In this document: in pieces, positions 35,616-45,299 of the stretch
How positions within the stretch are numbered: the stretch's first letter is position 1
Layout of the letters: each line of letters starts with the position of its first letter
Assembly: GCA_045613385.1 (NCBI GenBank)
Contig: JAZLAW010000016.1
Span: 1-64,000, forward strand
DNA from: SIG565 sp045613385
GTDB lineage: Bacteria > Bacillota > Clostridia > Oscillospirales > Acutalibacteraceae
Direction: 5' to 3'
DNA: 64,000 nucleotides
Notes under the pieces: model-generated
The model's database searches: none
Told to the model about the DNA's origin: nothing
Seen by the model: the letters and a program-made list of their open reading frames with translations, nothing else
Position numbers and translations under genes: made by a program

Positions 35616-37178
35616 TTACACCAAAGCCGATTTTCTTTCTTGTTTATCTAAGTACATTGCGTGGTCAGCTTTTGTAAATACTTCTTCATAAACCATATCA
35701 ATTTCAGGGTTATAATACGCAACACCGCGCGCTATCGACAAAGGAATTTTCTCTTCATAAACAGTAATATAATCCTTAGAGCAAGCCTCATCGAGTTTTT
35801 TAAGCAATGTTTTGTAATTATAATAATCTGTATTCTTTAAGATTACGGCAAACTCATCACCGCCAATACGGAACACTGAGCTTGTTTTAAATATTTCGGT
35901 AAGTATTTTTGCAGTATGTATAATCAATTCATTTCCGATATCGTGTCCGTATTTATCGTTTGCTTGTTTCAGGTTATTGATATCGGCAACCAAGACACCG
36001 AACTGCGGATTGTCGTGATTTATCGAATTGTTTATATCGACAATAGCCTCCGTATATGCAGTGCTGTTTTTAATGCCTGTAAGAGAATCTCTATATGCCA
36101 AAGTATTAATATAAGCCGTGTATTCCTGTATTTTTTTATAAGTTTCATCAAGCACCTTGGCCAAGGTGCCTATTTCATCCTTAGACTCTACAGGTATTGG
36201 GGGTAACTTACTTTCGCTTATTCCTGAAGATATCTCTTTTGCCACAGTAGTAAGCTGTTTTAACGGTCTAACTATTCTATGGGTAACAATAATTGTGTAA
36301 AGTATAGCAAAGAAAAGTACTATAACAAACGCGCCAACAATCCTTCTAAGCATTGGGCGTATATCTTTTTGTATATCTTTATATTCAGCACGAAGTTCAA
36401 GATACATACCGTTTTGCAATGCTACCGTTGCCTTTGTGTGTGGCTCTTCGCTTTCTTCGATTTCGGTGTTGTTGTAAGCGGTTACGCCATCCTTTGCAAG
36501 AAGTACGGCATAACCATCTTCATATACCGATATATTCTCAATTTTTTCTACAAGATAGCCAAAATTCATATCGAAACCGATAACACCTAAAAGTTCGGAG
36601 TCCACATACAAAGGAATGGTATATGATATCAGTTGAGAATCGTACCCCGGAAAATAATACGGGTCAAGCCATAGTGCTTTTCCTTCATTTACTGCTGTAT
36701 AATACCAACCGACATTTTTTGTGTCATTTTGTGAGTATTTCGAAAGGTCGGTAATCTCCATTTCTTTTATCGTATTATTTTCTTCTATTAAATTATAATA
36801 GCCTGTCTTACTGTTTGTATACTCGGGGTTCAAACGCATAAAATAGCCTTCAACACCGGTTGTGTTAAGTGCAACTTCCGAAAACATTTCCTTTGTTTTG
36901 CTAAGATACTCATCTAAAAACTCAGGGTTTTTGAGTTGTGATAAGCTGTCAATTTCATCGGTTGCATAATGCTCCATTATTATTGCTGATTTTTTTATGT
37001 CACCAAGAGCATCATTAATATATGCTGCTTCTTTTTGAGTTACATTATTAAGTATTCTATCGGCATCCCTATGCATAATTTCGTGTGTCATTGTAACACC
37101 AATTGTCGATACTACCGCAGTTATAACAAACAGTCCTGCAATAACCACTATTAATATTTTACTTTGTATTGATTTCAT
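35616..37178 (-). CDS. Membrane diguanylate cyclase with Cache sensor, HAMP and GGDEF
   Basis: 520 residues from the ATG at 37178 (AAGGAG 8 bp upstream). Membrane helix about 8-28, extracytoplasmic dCache-type sensor (about 40-265), second helix (about 270-295), HAMP (about 297-350) and GGDEF domain (about 365-520) with an intact RIGGDEFAV signature near 440. The inhibitory RxxD I-site is missing (the aligned residues are FKTS), so product inhibition is not expected. It makes c-di-GMP in response to an outside ligand. Last gene of the Pel-like operon, 14 bp after the EAL gene. Confidence 0.92.
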   Translation of the reverse strand: MKSIQSKILIVVIAGLFVITAVVSTIGVTMTHEIMHRDADRILNNVTQKEAAYINDALGDIKKSAIIMEHYATDEIDSLSQLKNPEFLDEYLSKTKEMFSEVALNTTGVEGYFMRLNPEYTNSKTGYYNLIEENNTIKEMEITDLSKYSQNDTKNVGWYYTAVNEGKALWLDPYYFPGYDSQLISYTIPLYVDSELLGVIGFDMNFGYLVEKIENISVYEDGYAVLLAKDGVTAYNNTEIEESEEPHTKATVALQNGMYLELRAEYKDIQKDIRPMLRRIVGAFVIVLFFAILYTIIVTHRIVRPLKQLTTVAKEISSGISESKLPPIPVESKDEIGTLAKVLDETYKKIQEYTAYINTLAYRDSLTGIKNSTAYTEAIVDINNSINHDNPQFGVLVADINNLKQANDKYGHDIGNELIIHTAKILTEIFKTSSVFRIGGDEFAVILKNTDYYNYKTLLKKLDEACSKDYITVYEEKIPLSIARGVAYYNPEIDMVYEEVFTKADHAMYLDKQERKSALV

Positions 37179-37192
37179 TTTGTTCACTCCTT

Positions 37193-39283
37193 TTAGGCAC
37201 CGGCTAAATTGGTAATAATTCGCTGGTATCCTTCAAGAACAATCATACCATCAGAATTATTAACCCGTTTGCCACTAAAGCGAATCATAACATCTCCCAG
37301 TGTGGAATGCAGCCAAGGAAACTCTATCTGAACTGCCTTATCGCCATACATCATTTTATTCATATTTTCGGCCACATAATTCAGATAGTCGGGATGAATT
37401 TTAGATACCCAATAATCGTAACACTCTTTAGGGGTATATTTGACATCCAATGCCAAAACTTTCTCGGTTGTTTCATCAATATGAAGTTCATAACGATTTT
37501 CTTGTGTATTAATTCGCATTTTCCAAAGACCAACTTCATTTTCACGAAGAATATCTTTAGGGTCAAAATGGATAACACCCATTTTTTCTTTGAATTCATA
37601 GAGCTTATTAACAAATTCCACCCTCTGTTTATATTCATGCGCAGAACTGTTTATATAGGTCTTCTCTATCATTTCGGGTGTGTTGGGTTTATCAAAGAGA
37701 TAGCCCTGAATTATATCGGGCAAAAGCAATTCAAGAGTAACTAACTCCCGTGTACTTTCAACACCTTCGCAACAGGTTCTTATTGCATTTACCTTAGCAA
37801 ACTCAATAACATTACTTATAAGCTTATGATTATAAGTGTCCTTCTCAACTCCACTTACAAAAACACGGTCTATTTTTATTTCATCGACATTTAGTTGCTT
37901 CAAATATCCAAGATTGGAATATCCCGTTCCAAAATCATCTATCGCGAAATTGATATTATAATCTTTAAGACTTTTTATTGTTTTTATAAGTTGCTCACTG
38001 TTATGAAGTTCCATCGACTCGGTTATTTCAATGGTCAAAGCATCACTTGATAATCCGCTTTCTCGAACTGCCTCAACCACCTTTTCGGCAAGGTTATTAT
38101 CTTCAAACTGTAATGCCGAGAAATTAACGCTAACGCGAAGTTCCGGCAAAGATTCACGCCATTTTTTACACTGTGTGAGAGCTTGTTTTAAAACCCATAA
38201 ACCGACCGTTTTAATCAATCGTGATTGTTCAAGAATCGTTATGAATTTATCGGGAAAGACTCTGCCACATGTTTTGGAATTATAACGCAACAAGGCTTCT
38301 ACCCCGTAAATATCATAATTGCCGGACCTTAACTGCGGTTGATAGTAAACTTCGAATCCTTCGAAGTCGTTTTCGACGCTTACCTTCAACTCCTCGAGTA
38401 GTGCCAAGGCTGTGATTTTTTCACTTAAATCTTCGGGTGAAAAGAACTCAATTCGGTTATTCGAGATATTTTTTGCCTTTTTAAGTGTCATATTAATTGA
38501 GTCAAGCAACTGTGTTTCATCAAAAAAGAGTGATTTGTCTATTGGCACAGCACTTGCCGTAAATGTGCACTTTTCAAGCATAGCATCACTTACCGCTTTG
38601 TAAACGGCTCTTGTTTCTTCTTCACTGTTTACATCCAACACAAGCGCAAAATAATTATGGTCAACGTGATACGCTGTTTTTACTTTATCAAGATTTTCGC
38701 AAAATTCCGCTATTTCCTTTAAAAGTGCATCACCATAATCTCTGCCGTGCGAAAGGTTTATTGCTGCAAGTCCATCTATATCAAGGAATATCAAATAACC
38801 TTTACTTGCTTTAAGTTCGCCTACAAGGTCCTGACGTAGTTTATTTTTATTCCAAAGACTTGTAAGCGGATTGAAAAGGTGTCTTAAATTTTCTTCGGAC
38901 ACCCTACCTATTAATATGTGCGGTTTGTCCTCATTATCCCTGATAACCGTTCCGTGACAGTTTATCCAAACCTTTTGACCTTCACGGTTAATCCAACGAT
39001 AATCCATATCGTGTGTGTCTTTTTTGCCTTTTGCAATATCGGTAAGACTTGCAAGTACTGCCTCCCTGTCAGCCGGATGAATAATCTTCATCATTTCAGG
39101 TGTGCTATTTGTTTCACTGCCGTTTTTGCGGATATTATAATGCTTGTCTATATCACCGAAAAACCATCTTTTATCTTCGTTTATATCCCAGATAAAAAGA
39201 TAGTCATCGGTAGAACGGTTGATAGTTTCTATCAATTTAAGGGTAGTATCAAATCCTGCATCTGTCTTTAAAAAACTATCCAT
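37193..39283 (-). CDS. PAS-degenerate GGDEF-EAL-PAS c-di-GMP phosphodiesterase
   Basis: About 696 residues from the ATG at 39283, with GGTGAG 4 bp upstream and an 8-bp overlap with the DUF4956 gene. PAS-like domain (about 5-125), a GGDEF fold whose motif is replaced by DHNYF (so not a cyclase), an EAL domain (about 295-545) and a C-terminal PAS-like domain. The EAL catalytic residues look intact: VEALLR, NFSALQF, EITES, AIDDFGTGYSNL, IKIDRVF, CEGVES, QGYLFDKP. It should cleave c-di-GMP; no membrane segment is seen. Confidence 0.92.
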   Translation of the reverse strand: MDSFLKTDAGFDTTLKLIETINRSTDDYLFIWDINEDKRWFFGDIDKHYNIRKNGSETNSTPEMMKIIHPADREAVLASLTDIAKGKKDTHDMDYRWINREGQKVWINCHGTVIRDNEDKPHILIGRVSEENLRHLFNPLTSLWNKNKLRQDLVGELKASKGYLIFLDIDGLAAINLSHGRDYGDALLKEIAEFCENLDKVKTAYHVDHNYFALVLDVNSEEETRAVYKAVSDAMLEKCTFTASAVPIDKSLFFDETQLLDSINMTLKKAKNISNNRIEFFSPEDLSEKITALALLEELKVSVENDFEGFEVYYQPQLRSGNYDIYGVEALLRYNSKTCGRVFPDKFITILEQSRLIKTVGLWVLKQALTQCKKWRESLPELRVSVNFSALQFEDNNLAEKVVEAVRESGLSSDALTIEITESMELHNSEQLIKTIKSLKDYNINFAIDDFGTGYSNLGYLKQLNVDEIKIDRVFVSGVEKDTYNHKLISNVIEFAKVNAIRTCCEGVESTRELVTLELLLPDIIQGYLFDKPNTPEMIEKTYINSSAHEYKQRVEFVNKLYEFKEKMGVIHFDPKDILRENEVGLWKMRINTQENRYELHIDETTEKVLALDVKYTPKECYDYWVSKIHPDYLNYVAENMNKMMYGDKAVQIEFPWLHSTLGDVMIRFSGKRVNNSDGMIVLEGYQRIITNLAGA

Positions 39284-39947
39284 GATACTCACCATTATAC
39301 TGGATAAGTGTGGCATCATCGACGCCATCTATATCACGTATTTTATCAAGGAAGAAGGTATCGTTATCCTTGCAATATACTTCGACTGCCATTTCGGTTC
39401 TGCCCTTGCGAACAGTTTTGGACTTGATAAAATATTTCATTTTACCAAACGCGCGTATAACGTTATCGCCAACTTCATCACCGGTATAGTGAATTACGGC
39501 AATATAAATTCTGCCCTTTTGTTGCTTATGATAGAAAAGTATTATCATGCCTATCATAACTGCGGCTGTAACCACTACCAAAAGATACATTCCCGCGCCC
39601 GAAGTAATACCTGTGGTAATTGCCCAGAAAAGATATAACAAGTCAAGCGGATCTTTAATTGCGGTACGGAAACGAACGATAGAAAGCGCACCAACCATAC
39701 CAAGTGAAATAACGATGTTAGTACTGATAGCAAGAGTTACCATCGCGGTAAGTACTGTCATGCCGACTAAGGTTATCGCAAAACTTCTTGAATAGATAAC
39801 ACCGACATAAAACTTACTGTAAATAAAATAAATCAATGCCCCCATAAATACTGCCGTTATAAGTCCGAGTGCAATACTTGCTAAACTTGCACCATCAAAA
39901 GCTCCTGATTCAAGTATTGATTTTTTAATAAAATCCTGAACGCTCAT
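39276..39947 (-). CDS. DUF4956 membrane protein
   Basis: 223 residues. Four hydrophobic segments (about 20-45, 50-75, 80-95, 110-135) are followed by a cytoplasmic ferredoxin-like C-terminal domain (about 140-223). The segment VGALSIVRFRTAIKDPLDLLYLFW is characteristic of the family. Such proteins occur beside VTC-domain and CotH genes; function is unknown. It overlaps the EAL gene by 8 bp. Confidence 0.88.
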   Translation of the reverse strand: MSVQDFIKKSILESGAFDGASLASIALGLITAVFMGALIYFIYSKFYVGVIYSRSFAITLVGMTVLTAMVTLAISTNIVISLGMVGALSIVRFRTAIKDPLDLLYLFWAITTGITSGAGMYLLVVVTAAVMIGMIILFYHKQQKGRIYIAVIHYTGDEVGDNVIRAFGKMKYFIKSKTVRKGRTEMAVEVYCKDNDTFFLDKIRDIDGVDDATLIQYNGEYHG

Positions 39948-39961
39948 ATAATCCCCTCCAA

Positions 39962-40684
39962 TTAATTATCGAACCAATATTTAAAACTGTTCATATATTC
40001 GGTTTTTTCATAGCAAAGCACGTATTTAGAAACCGCTGTGAATTCCGATGCCCTATCGGGAAGTATTTCTCGCACAAACTGTGGTAAAAATTCGGTGAAT
40101 TTTACTTCCATTACACATTTGCCCGGTTCTAATACCGGTAATGTAGGTAATGTTCTGTCAAAAATATCGAAACTACCGATAGCAGCCCTTACATCCATAT
40201 CAAACGTGATTCTGACGGTACCTTCATCGAGTGTCCACGGTTCTCTGTCATAATCAACTATTGTACGCGGTCGCATCATATTGCTGATGCATTCAATATA
40301 AAATTCCCGGCATAGCGACTGGTCGCTATGTAATAAAAACTCATAATCTCCGTCGAGTATTTTATACACTTCATCTCTTGTCAGCGAAGCCGCTTCTTTA
40401 AATATATATGCACCAAATTTTTTCTTACGCTCAAGCTTGATACTGCTATCTCCACAGTCGTAAATGCGTATGCGATACTTTTTCCTTTTAAGTACGCCGG
40501 CATCTTTTTCTTCATATGCCGATTTGTATGCATCTTCAAAATAAAGACTTCTAAGCATATATCCGCCGTTCTTGGCGTGTTTATCAAGTTTAAGCATTGG
40601 GTCTAAACGTTTACAGATAAGCTCTTTTTGAGCAGTATCTATAAGATATTTCCATTCGTTTCTATACCGCTCAGCTTTCGACAT
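39962..40684 (-). CDS. VTC-domain (polyphosphate polymerase-like) protein
   Basis: 240 residues from the ATG at 40684, chosen because GGAGG is 6 bp upstream; it overlaps cotH by 14 bp. The tunnel-fold residues of VTC/CYTH proteins are visible: RNEWKYLID, KRKKYRIRIYD, SIKLERKKK and a late MEVKFTEFLP. VTC domains make polyphosphate in yeast; bacterial members beside CotH are unproven and may instead bind or transfer phosphate on other targets. Confidence 0.86.
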   Translation of the reverse strand: MSKAERYRNEWKYLIDTAQKELICKRLDPMLKLDKHAKNGGYMLRSLYFEDAYKSAYEEKDAGVLKRKKYRIRIYDCGDSSIKLERKKKFGAYIFKEAASLTRDEVYKILDGDYEFLLHSDQSLCREFYIECISNMMRPRTIVDYDREPWTLDEGTVRITFDMDVRAAIGSFDIFDRTLPTLPVLEPGKCVMEVKFTEFLPQFVREILPDRASEFTAVSKYVLCYEKTEYMNSFKYWFDN

Positions 40685-42431
40685 AAACATCCTCCGCTAT
40701 ATTACCGTCTTTATCGACATAAAAACTTTTTGTTCCGTAAATCTTACCTTTTTCCAAAATATAACTGTCAAATGCATACTGGGTTTTTCCGCTTTCATTT
40801 TGAGCCTTGACACGCATAAAATACTGTCCTTTAGGGAGTTTATCAAAACTGGCTGTAGGAATTGCAAGGTCTGTTTGTTTTGCTATGATATTTTTGAAAC
40901 TATAATCTTTGGCAAGTTCAAAAGTATATGTAATATCTTCTCCTGCAAAATCAAACGACGCATCCCATACGACAGTATATCCATCATCCTTTTTCTCAGG
41001 AACACCTATATAGAAAGGCATTGGCTTTTCAAGAGATTCTAAATATCGATTGTAATTATCTTTAATTTCAGAATTGATTGATGCCGCAACTTTATCATAC
41101 TCAGACCTGGTGAGTTTCGCATATATTGCATCTCTTCCGGAATAGATATACGGTTTTAAAAGTTTGGTATAGCTATCAACATACGAATCTACAAGTTCTT
41201 CTGTAAAAATACTTTGTAAGTCTTTTATTGCATCATCAAGAGCTTTTCTGTATTCTTCGGACTTCAAGCATCTTTGGAAAAGTATATTTCCCCAATAGTT
41301 ACTTATGCCGCTTTCCCACTCTTCGTAGTCAACACGTCCGACAATAGAATATTCTGTACGTACAAGCATACCATCTATATCCCACGGTAATATATACCAT
41401 CTGTCGATATTTTGCGGACTATATATATAGAAATTTCGGTTTTGGGTATCAACGTTACCGACTATAAGGTTAAACGCCATCCAATAAGCTATATTTTCCA
41501 TATCAAAATTTTCTTCAATTATCTGCTCAATAGGTATTGAAAAATCGTTTATCTTCTCGAGCAAATTAATAAGTTTCGTATGGTCGTCGTCACCCTTGAT
41601 TTCAAGAATTTCCTCAAATTTTTTAAGGTCATATCTTGGGTCATCTTTAAGCATAATTATATCTTCATAGCGGTAAAATTCGCAAAGATTCACTTTGTAA
41701 AGGTGGCCTCTGCTGTCAAGCCCGTGTGCCTTAAGTGCTGTTTTATTAAGCTGTTCTACCTGTGTGTAGATTCCGTAATTTTCAAATTTGGCATTGTCGC
41801 CTTTGGTTGTATCCTTTACATAAAGACGTACAAAGGTTGTACGAAGTCCCATAAGTTCTTCAACGTGTGACAGAAGGTCAAAAGCGAGTTTATTTCTGAA
41901 TCTCAGTCCATCACCCTGATGTTTATTAAGCGCTATGGTTGTCTGTCCGCGCCAGTCACCTTTATTGTCCTTTATGCTTATTTTATAGTTCTTCTGAGGG
42001 TTTCGGCTGGAGGACTGACCTCTTATCTGAACGGTGCAGTTAGGAGCTACCTGACCGTAACCAAACTCACCTGGAACAAGGCCGTTTTCATCTCCTACCT
42101 GTAAAAGTCCTGCTACCTTATAACGATCAACGCCCATTCTGTCATAATCGTAAGCCGAATATGTATTAACCTCTTCCCAGGTATGGTTTGTGCCTTCGCC
42201 CTCGTTACCAACTGATACGGTAAGATACATATTAACAATTTCAGTATTATCGTACTGGGTATATAAAAGGTCTTTATCCCTTAAATGAATACCGGTATCG
42301 TTTTCGATTTCCTGTTTATCAATCTTTGTACCAAGTTCGGTATTTGCGGCTTCTTCAAAATAGTCACATCCGCAAAGTGAAAGTAGCAACACAACAGTTA
42401 AAATTACCGACAAGATGCGTTTCATTATCAT
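40671..42431 (-). CDS. CotH kinase family lipoprotein
   Basis: 586 residues from the ATG at 42431 (AGGAG 6 bp upstream). A lipoprotein signal ends in SLCGC. The CotH kinase domain (about 90-460) shows RGQSSSRNPQKNYKI, HQGDGLRFRNKLAFDLL, NYGIYTQVEQLNK and the WYILPWDIDGML block that carries catalytic acidic residues. A fibronectin-like C-terminal part follows (about 480-570). In Bacillus CotH phosphorylates coat proteins; here the protein would face outside and could modify a matrix component. Confidence 0.9.
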   Translation of the reverse strand: MIMKRILSVILTVVLLLSLCGCDYFEEAANTELGTKIDKQEIENDTGIHLRDKDLLYTQYDNTEIVNMYLTVSVGNEGEGTNHTWEEVNTYSAYDYDRMGVDRYKVAGLLQVGDENGLVPGEFGYGQVAPNCTVQIRGQSSSRNPQKNYKISIKDNKGDWRGQTTIALNKHQGDGLRFRNKLAFDLLSHVEELMGLRTTFVRLYVKDTTKGDNAKFENYGIYTQVEQLNKTALKAHGLDSRGHLYKVNLCEFYRYEDIIMLKDDPRYDLKKFEEILEIKGDDDHTKLINLLEKINDFSIPIEQIIEENFDMENIAYWMAFNLIVGNVDTQNRNFYIYSPQNIDRWYILPWDIDGMLVRTEYSIVGRVDYEEWESGISNYWGNILFQRCLKSEEYRKALDDAIKDLQSIFTEELVDSYVDSYTKLLKPYIYSGRDAIYAKLTRSEYDKVAASINSEIKDNYNRYLESLEKPMPFYIGVPEKKDDGYTVVWDASFDFAGEDITYTFELAKDYSFKNIIAKQTDLAIPTASFDKLPKGQYFMRVKAQNESGKTQYAFDSYILEKGKIYGTKSFYVDKDGNIAEDVYVES

Positions 42432-42432
42432 T

Positions 42433-43884
42433 TTATCTCCTTTCGAACCTTTCTTCAAGAAATACCCCTAACCGCGTAAAAAATCCCGAGCGGTCTTCGG
42501 TAACAAGAGGCTGTACCGACAAAATATAATATGGCAGCTTTTTTGTGAAATAATCGAGTCTTAAAGCTGTTGCCACCGCAAAGACCATTGCGGCAAACAA
42601 AAAGCCGAAGCCATAATAAACATTAGAGAAAAACAGCGATATAACCGTAAACACTATTGTTGTTGCCGCAAAAAGAGCCGTTGTAATACAGGCGCCCCTG
42701 TAATCTGTAAAGTAAAGCAGTATAAGCATAAGCATATTTCCGATAGCGTAAAGTCCGTAGGCAACACAGAGTGTTCTGAAATATCCGCGCATTATTTCAT
42801 TGAAACCGAGTGGCAATAAATCAAGCAAATAACCGCCCAAAGCAATACAAGCGGCGGTAAACAGGAGTTGTTTTAAAGCCGTATAGAATATTTCGGTTTT
42901 AAGTATATCCAACATTTCCTTTTCCGACTGCAAAATATCTTTTATAATTCCTTTGTCATTATAAAGACTGTAATGATTGCGGTATTTAGGATAAAAGTTG
43001 ACCTCAACCGAAACCACAAAGTTTACCGTCGTCATAAGAGCTGTCATAAATGCAAGAAGTGCAGGAACATCGTGCCACGGAGCACCGTAAAAAAGTCCGT
43101 GAACGTGCACCTTAATATCCGAACACCACATAATTACAAGATGTGAGAACATACCTATATTCATAAAAAGGCCGGAAAGTGCTAAAGGCAGAAAAGCATC
43201 TAACCATTTTAAAAAGGTAAATGCGCCTAAATCGGTATGCGGGAAATAGCGGTGCAACAAAATAACATTCCATATTAACATTATTCCGTATCCTACCGTT
43301 ACTGAAAACAAAAGCGATTCAATAACAGGCAAACCCAACCATAGAAGTAGTGCTCCAAGTAATATCGAAACCGCAACAGAGGTAAGAAAAGACATAAAAA
43401 TGCCTTTATAATCCTTAATTGCCGTCAGAAAGCTCATTGCATTCCATACTATTATAAGTTCATTAAACAGAACAAAACACAAAACTCCTTGAATTAAGGT
43501 AGCGCCGGAAAAAACAAGAAAAATACCGTACAAAACGCTACCCACTGTCATCATTATGGCGGTTGAACCCCAAAAGCACGGAAGAATAGCCTTGTTTTGT
43601 TCTTCAAACAGCATATCCGCGACATATCTTGTAACAACCATTGAGAAAAATGATGTTACGGTTACGGAAGCCAAAAGAGTATAAGTTATCATACAAATCA
43701 GCAATTCACGGATATGGGTTAATGTATCAAATATATTGCAGAGAACCATTATGCCAAGAAGGAGAATAACACCCAGTAACATGGGTCCCGCACATATAAC
43801 CGTAGCATAGCCGTATGCTTTGGTGGTATTAAGTACACCCTTTTTATTAAAAAGCTTTTTTAACTCAAAGCCTATGCCTGCCAC
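42433..43884 (-). CDS. pelG: PelG-like polysaccharide export flippase
   Basis: 483 residues, starting at GTG with GAGGTGGAG upstream. About twelve hydrophobic segments; start AGIGFELKKLFNKKG and the internal HGLFYGAPWHDVPALLAF are typical of PelG, a MOP-superfamily transporter. In known Pel systems PelG works with PelD, PelE and PelF in the membrane complex that makes and moves the polymer. It overlaps pelF by 13 bp. Confidence 0.92.
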   Translation of the reverse strand: MAGIGFELKKLFNKKGVLNTTKAYGYATVICAGPMLLGVILLLGIMVLCNIFDTLTHIRELLICMITYTLLASVTVTSFFSMVVTRYVADMLFEEQNKAILPCFWGSTAIMMTVGSVLYGIFLVFSGATLIQGVLCFVLFNELIIVWNAMSFLTAIKDYKGIFMSFLTSVAVSILLGALLLWLGLPVIESLLFSVTVGYGIMLIWNVILLHRYFPHTDLGAFTFLKWLDAFLPLALSGLFMNIGMFSHLVIMWCSDIKVHVHGLFYGAPWHDVPALLAFMTALMTTVNFVVSVEVNFYPKYRNHYSLYNDKGIIKDILQSEKEMLDILKTEIFYTALKQLLFTAACIALGGYLLDLLPLGFNEIMRGYFRTLCVAYGLYAIGNMLMLILLYFTDYRGACITTALFAATTIVFTVISLFFSNVYYGFGFLFAAMVFAVATALRLDYFTKKLPYYILSVQPLVTEDRSGFFTRLGVFLEERFERR

Positions 43885-45290
43885 TCGTTCTCCACCTCTT
43901 TATACAAGTCTCTGTATTTTGTAAGCATAATGTTATATCGGTAATACTCATAGGCACGTTTTTGGCCTATTTCTCCCATTTTAAGTCGCAAATCTCTTGA
44001 CTCACAAAGCATTTCCATAGCATCTGCTAACTTTTCACGTTGCATAGGCGGTACAAAATATCCCGCTTTACCCAACGTATCACCCGGTTTACCGTTAAGA
44101 AGTTCATTACAGCAACCAACATCAGTTGTAACCGCAGGACGACGTGCGGCAAACGACTCTAAAACAGATAGCGGTTGTCCTTCAGAAATACTTGTGAGCA
44201 GTGTAAAATCAAGTTTTTCAAAATACTCAATGATATTTACCCTGCCGGTAAATATTATCTTATCCTCTAAATTAAGTTGTTTAACCAATGCATAACATTC
44301 ATCTGCATATTCCTGGTCATCAACACCGCCCATTATATGAAGTCTCACATTATCTTTTCTACTGGAGAGTTCAAAAAAGGCATATATCATTGTTTTAATA
44401 TCTTTAATTGGCGCTAAGCGGACCACGGCACCAATATCAACGATACCATCGTCTTTTTTCAGCGGAATGTCGCAAAGTCTTTCATAGCTTATTCCGTTTT
44501 CAATAACTCTGCACTTTTCAGGCATACACCCCATATCAATCTGTGTGTACATTGCCCTGGTAAAGAGCGATGTAACCCTAAAAGCGCGAGAATATATCAG
44601 GTCAGACAGCATATAGAAAAAGTCTATCCAATGTGGTTTAAAGGCACGTGCCACCCACTTTGCACGGATAATTTCTTCTTCGCGCTCACGTGTATAAATA
44701 CCGTGTTCGGTCAGTAGCAGTGGTTTATTATTTATGTAAGCGCCCATAGAGGCTAAGAGTCCCCCGTAGCCTGTACATATAGCATGATAACAATCAGCAT
44801 CGGGAATTTCCGTTCCCATAAGATAGAGTACTGGTAAAAGACGCGAACGTACAGAATGAAATGCATCTGAAAAAGCAATAAAAGGAAAATCTTTCTTACA
44901 ACTCTCGGTAAGTGTTTCAAGAAAACTCTCGCTCTTGAGATAAGACATCGGATTTATGCCTTTCCGCTGATACAAATCAAATAGTAAATTCCAATCAGGA
45001 TGGTTGGATGTTACCAGATTTCTATGAGTTTCTCTTTCTGTTTCATCAAATTTATAGTTAAATAATCCGTTATCTTTGACCCTTAAGGCATCATCAAGGA
45101 AAACCTGTTTAACCTCTACTACATTCTGGGGTAGAGTATAAACAAATTTGTCTTTATCTTCGGCTTTTGCACCGATTACCCAAAGAACAAACTCGTGCTC
45201 GGGCATCTCGGTTATGTACTGATGCATCCAGGTTGAAACACCACCGTTTATAAATGGGTAACAGCCTTCAAGGATTAAACAAATTCTCAC
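43872..45290 (-). CDS. pelF: PelF-like GT4 glycosyltransferase
   Basis: 472 residues, GTG start. The opening MRICLILEGCYPFINGGVSTW is typical of PelF. The donor-binding half has GAVVRLAPIKDIK, FTGRVNIIEYF and the E-x7-E motif EGQPLSVLESFA. PelF in Pseudomonas polymerises from UDP-sugars in the cytoplasm. No transmembrane segment. It sits 9 bp after the PelA-like gene. Confidence 0.94.
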   Translation of the reverse strand: MRICLILEGCYPFINGGVSTWMHQYITEMPEHEFVLWVIGAKAEDKDKFVYTLPQNVVEVKQVFLDDALRVKDNGLFNYKFDETERETHRNLVTSNHPDWNLLFDLYQRKGINPMSYLKSESFLETLTESCKKDFPFIAFSDAFHSVRSRLLPVLYLMGTEIPDADCYHAICTGYGGLLASMGAYINNKPLLLTEHGIYTREREEEIIRAKWVARAFKPHWIDFFYMLSDLIYSRAFRVTSLFTRAMYTQIDMGCMPEKCRVIENGISYERLCDIPLKKDDGIVDIGAVVRLAPIKDIKTMIYAFFELSSRKDNVRLHIMGGVDDQEYADECYALVKQLNLEDKIIFTGRVNIIEYFEKLDFTLLTSISEGQPLSVLESFAARRPAVTTDVGCCNELLNGKPGDTLGKAGYFVPPMQREKLADAMEMLCESRDLRLKMGEIGQKRAYEYYRYNIMLTKYRDLYKEVENEWQA

Positions 45291-45299
45291 TTTTTGCTC

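Noticed and set aside
39284..39328. Longer start of the EAL protein
   Set aside because: The extra 15 residues overlap the DUF4956 gene; the ATG at 39283 has GGTGAG directly upstream and an 8-bp coupled overlap.
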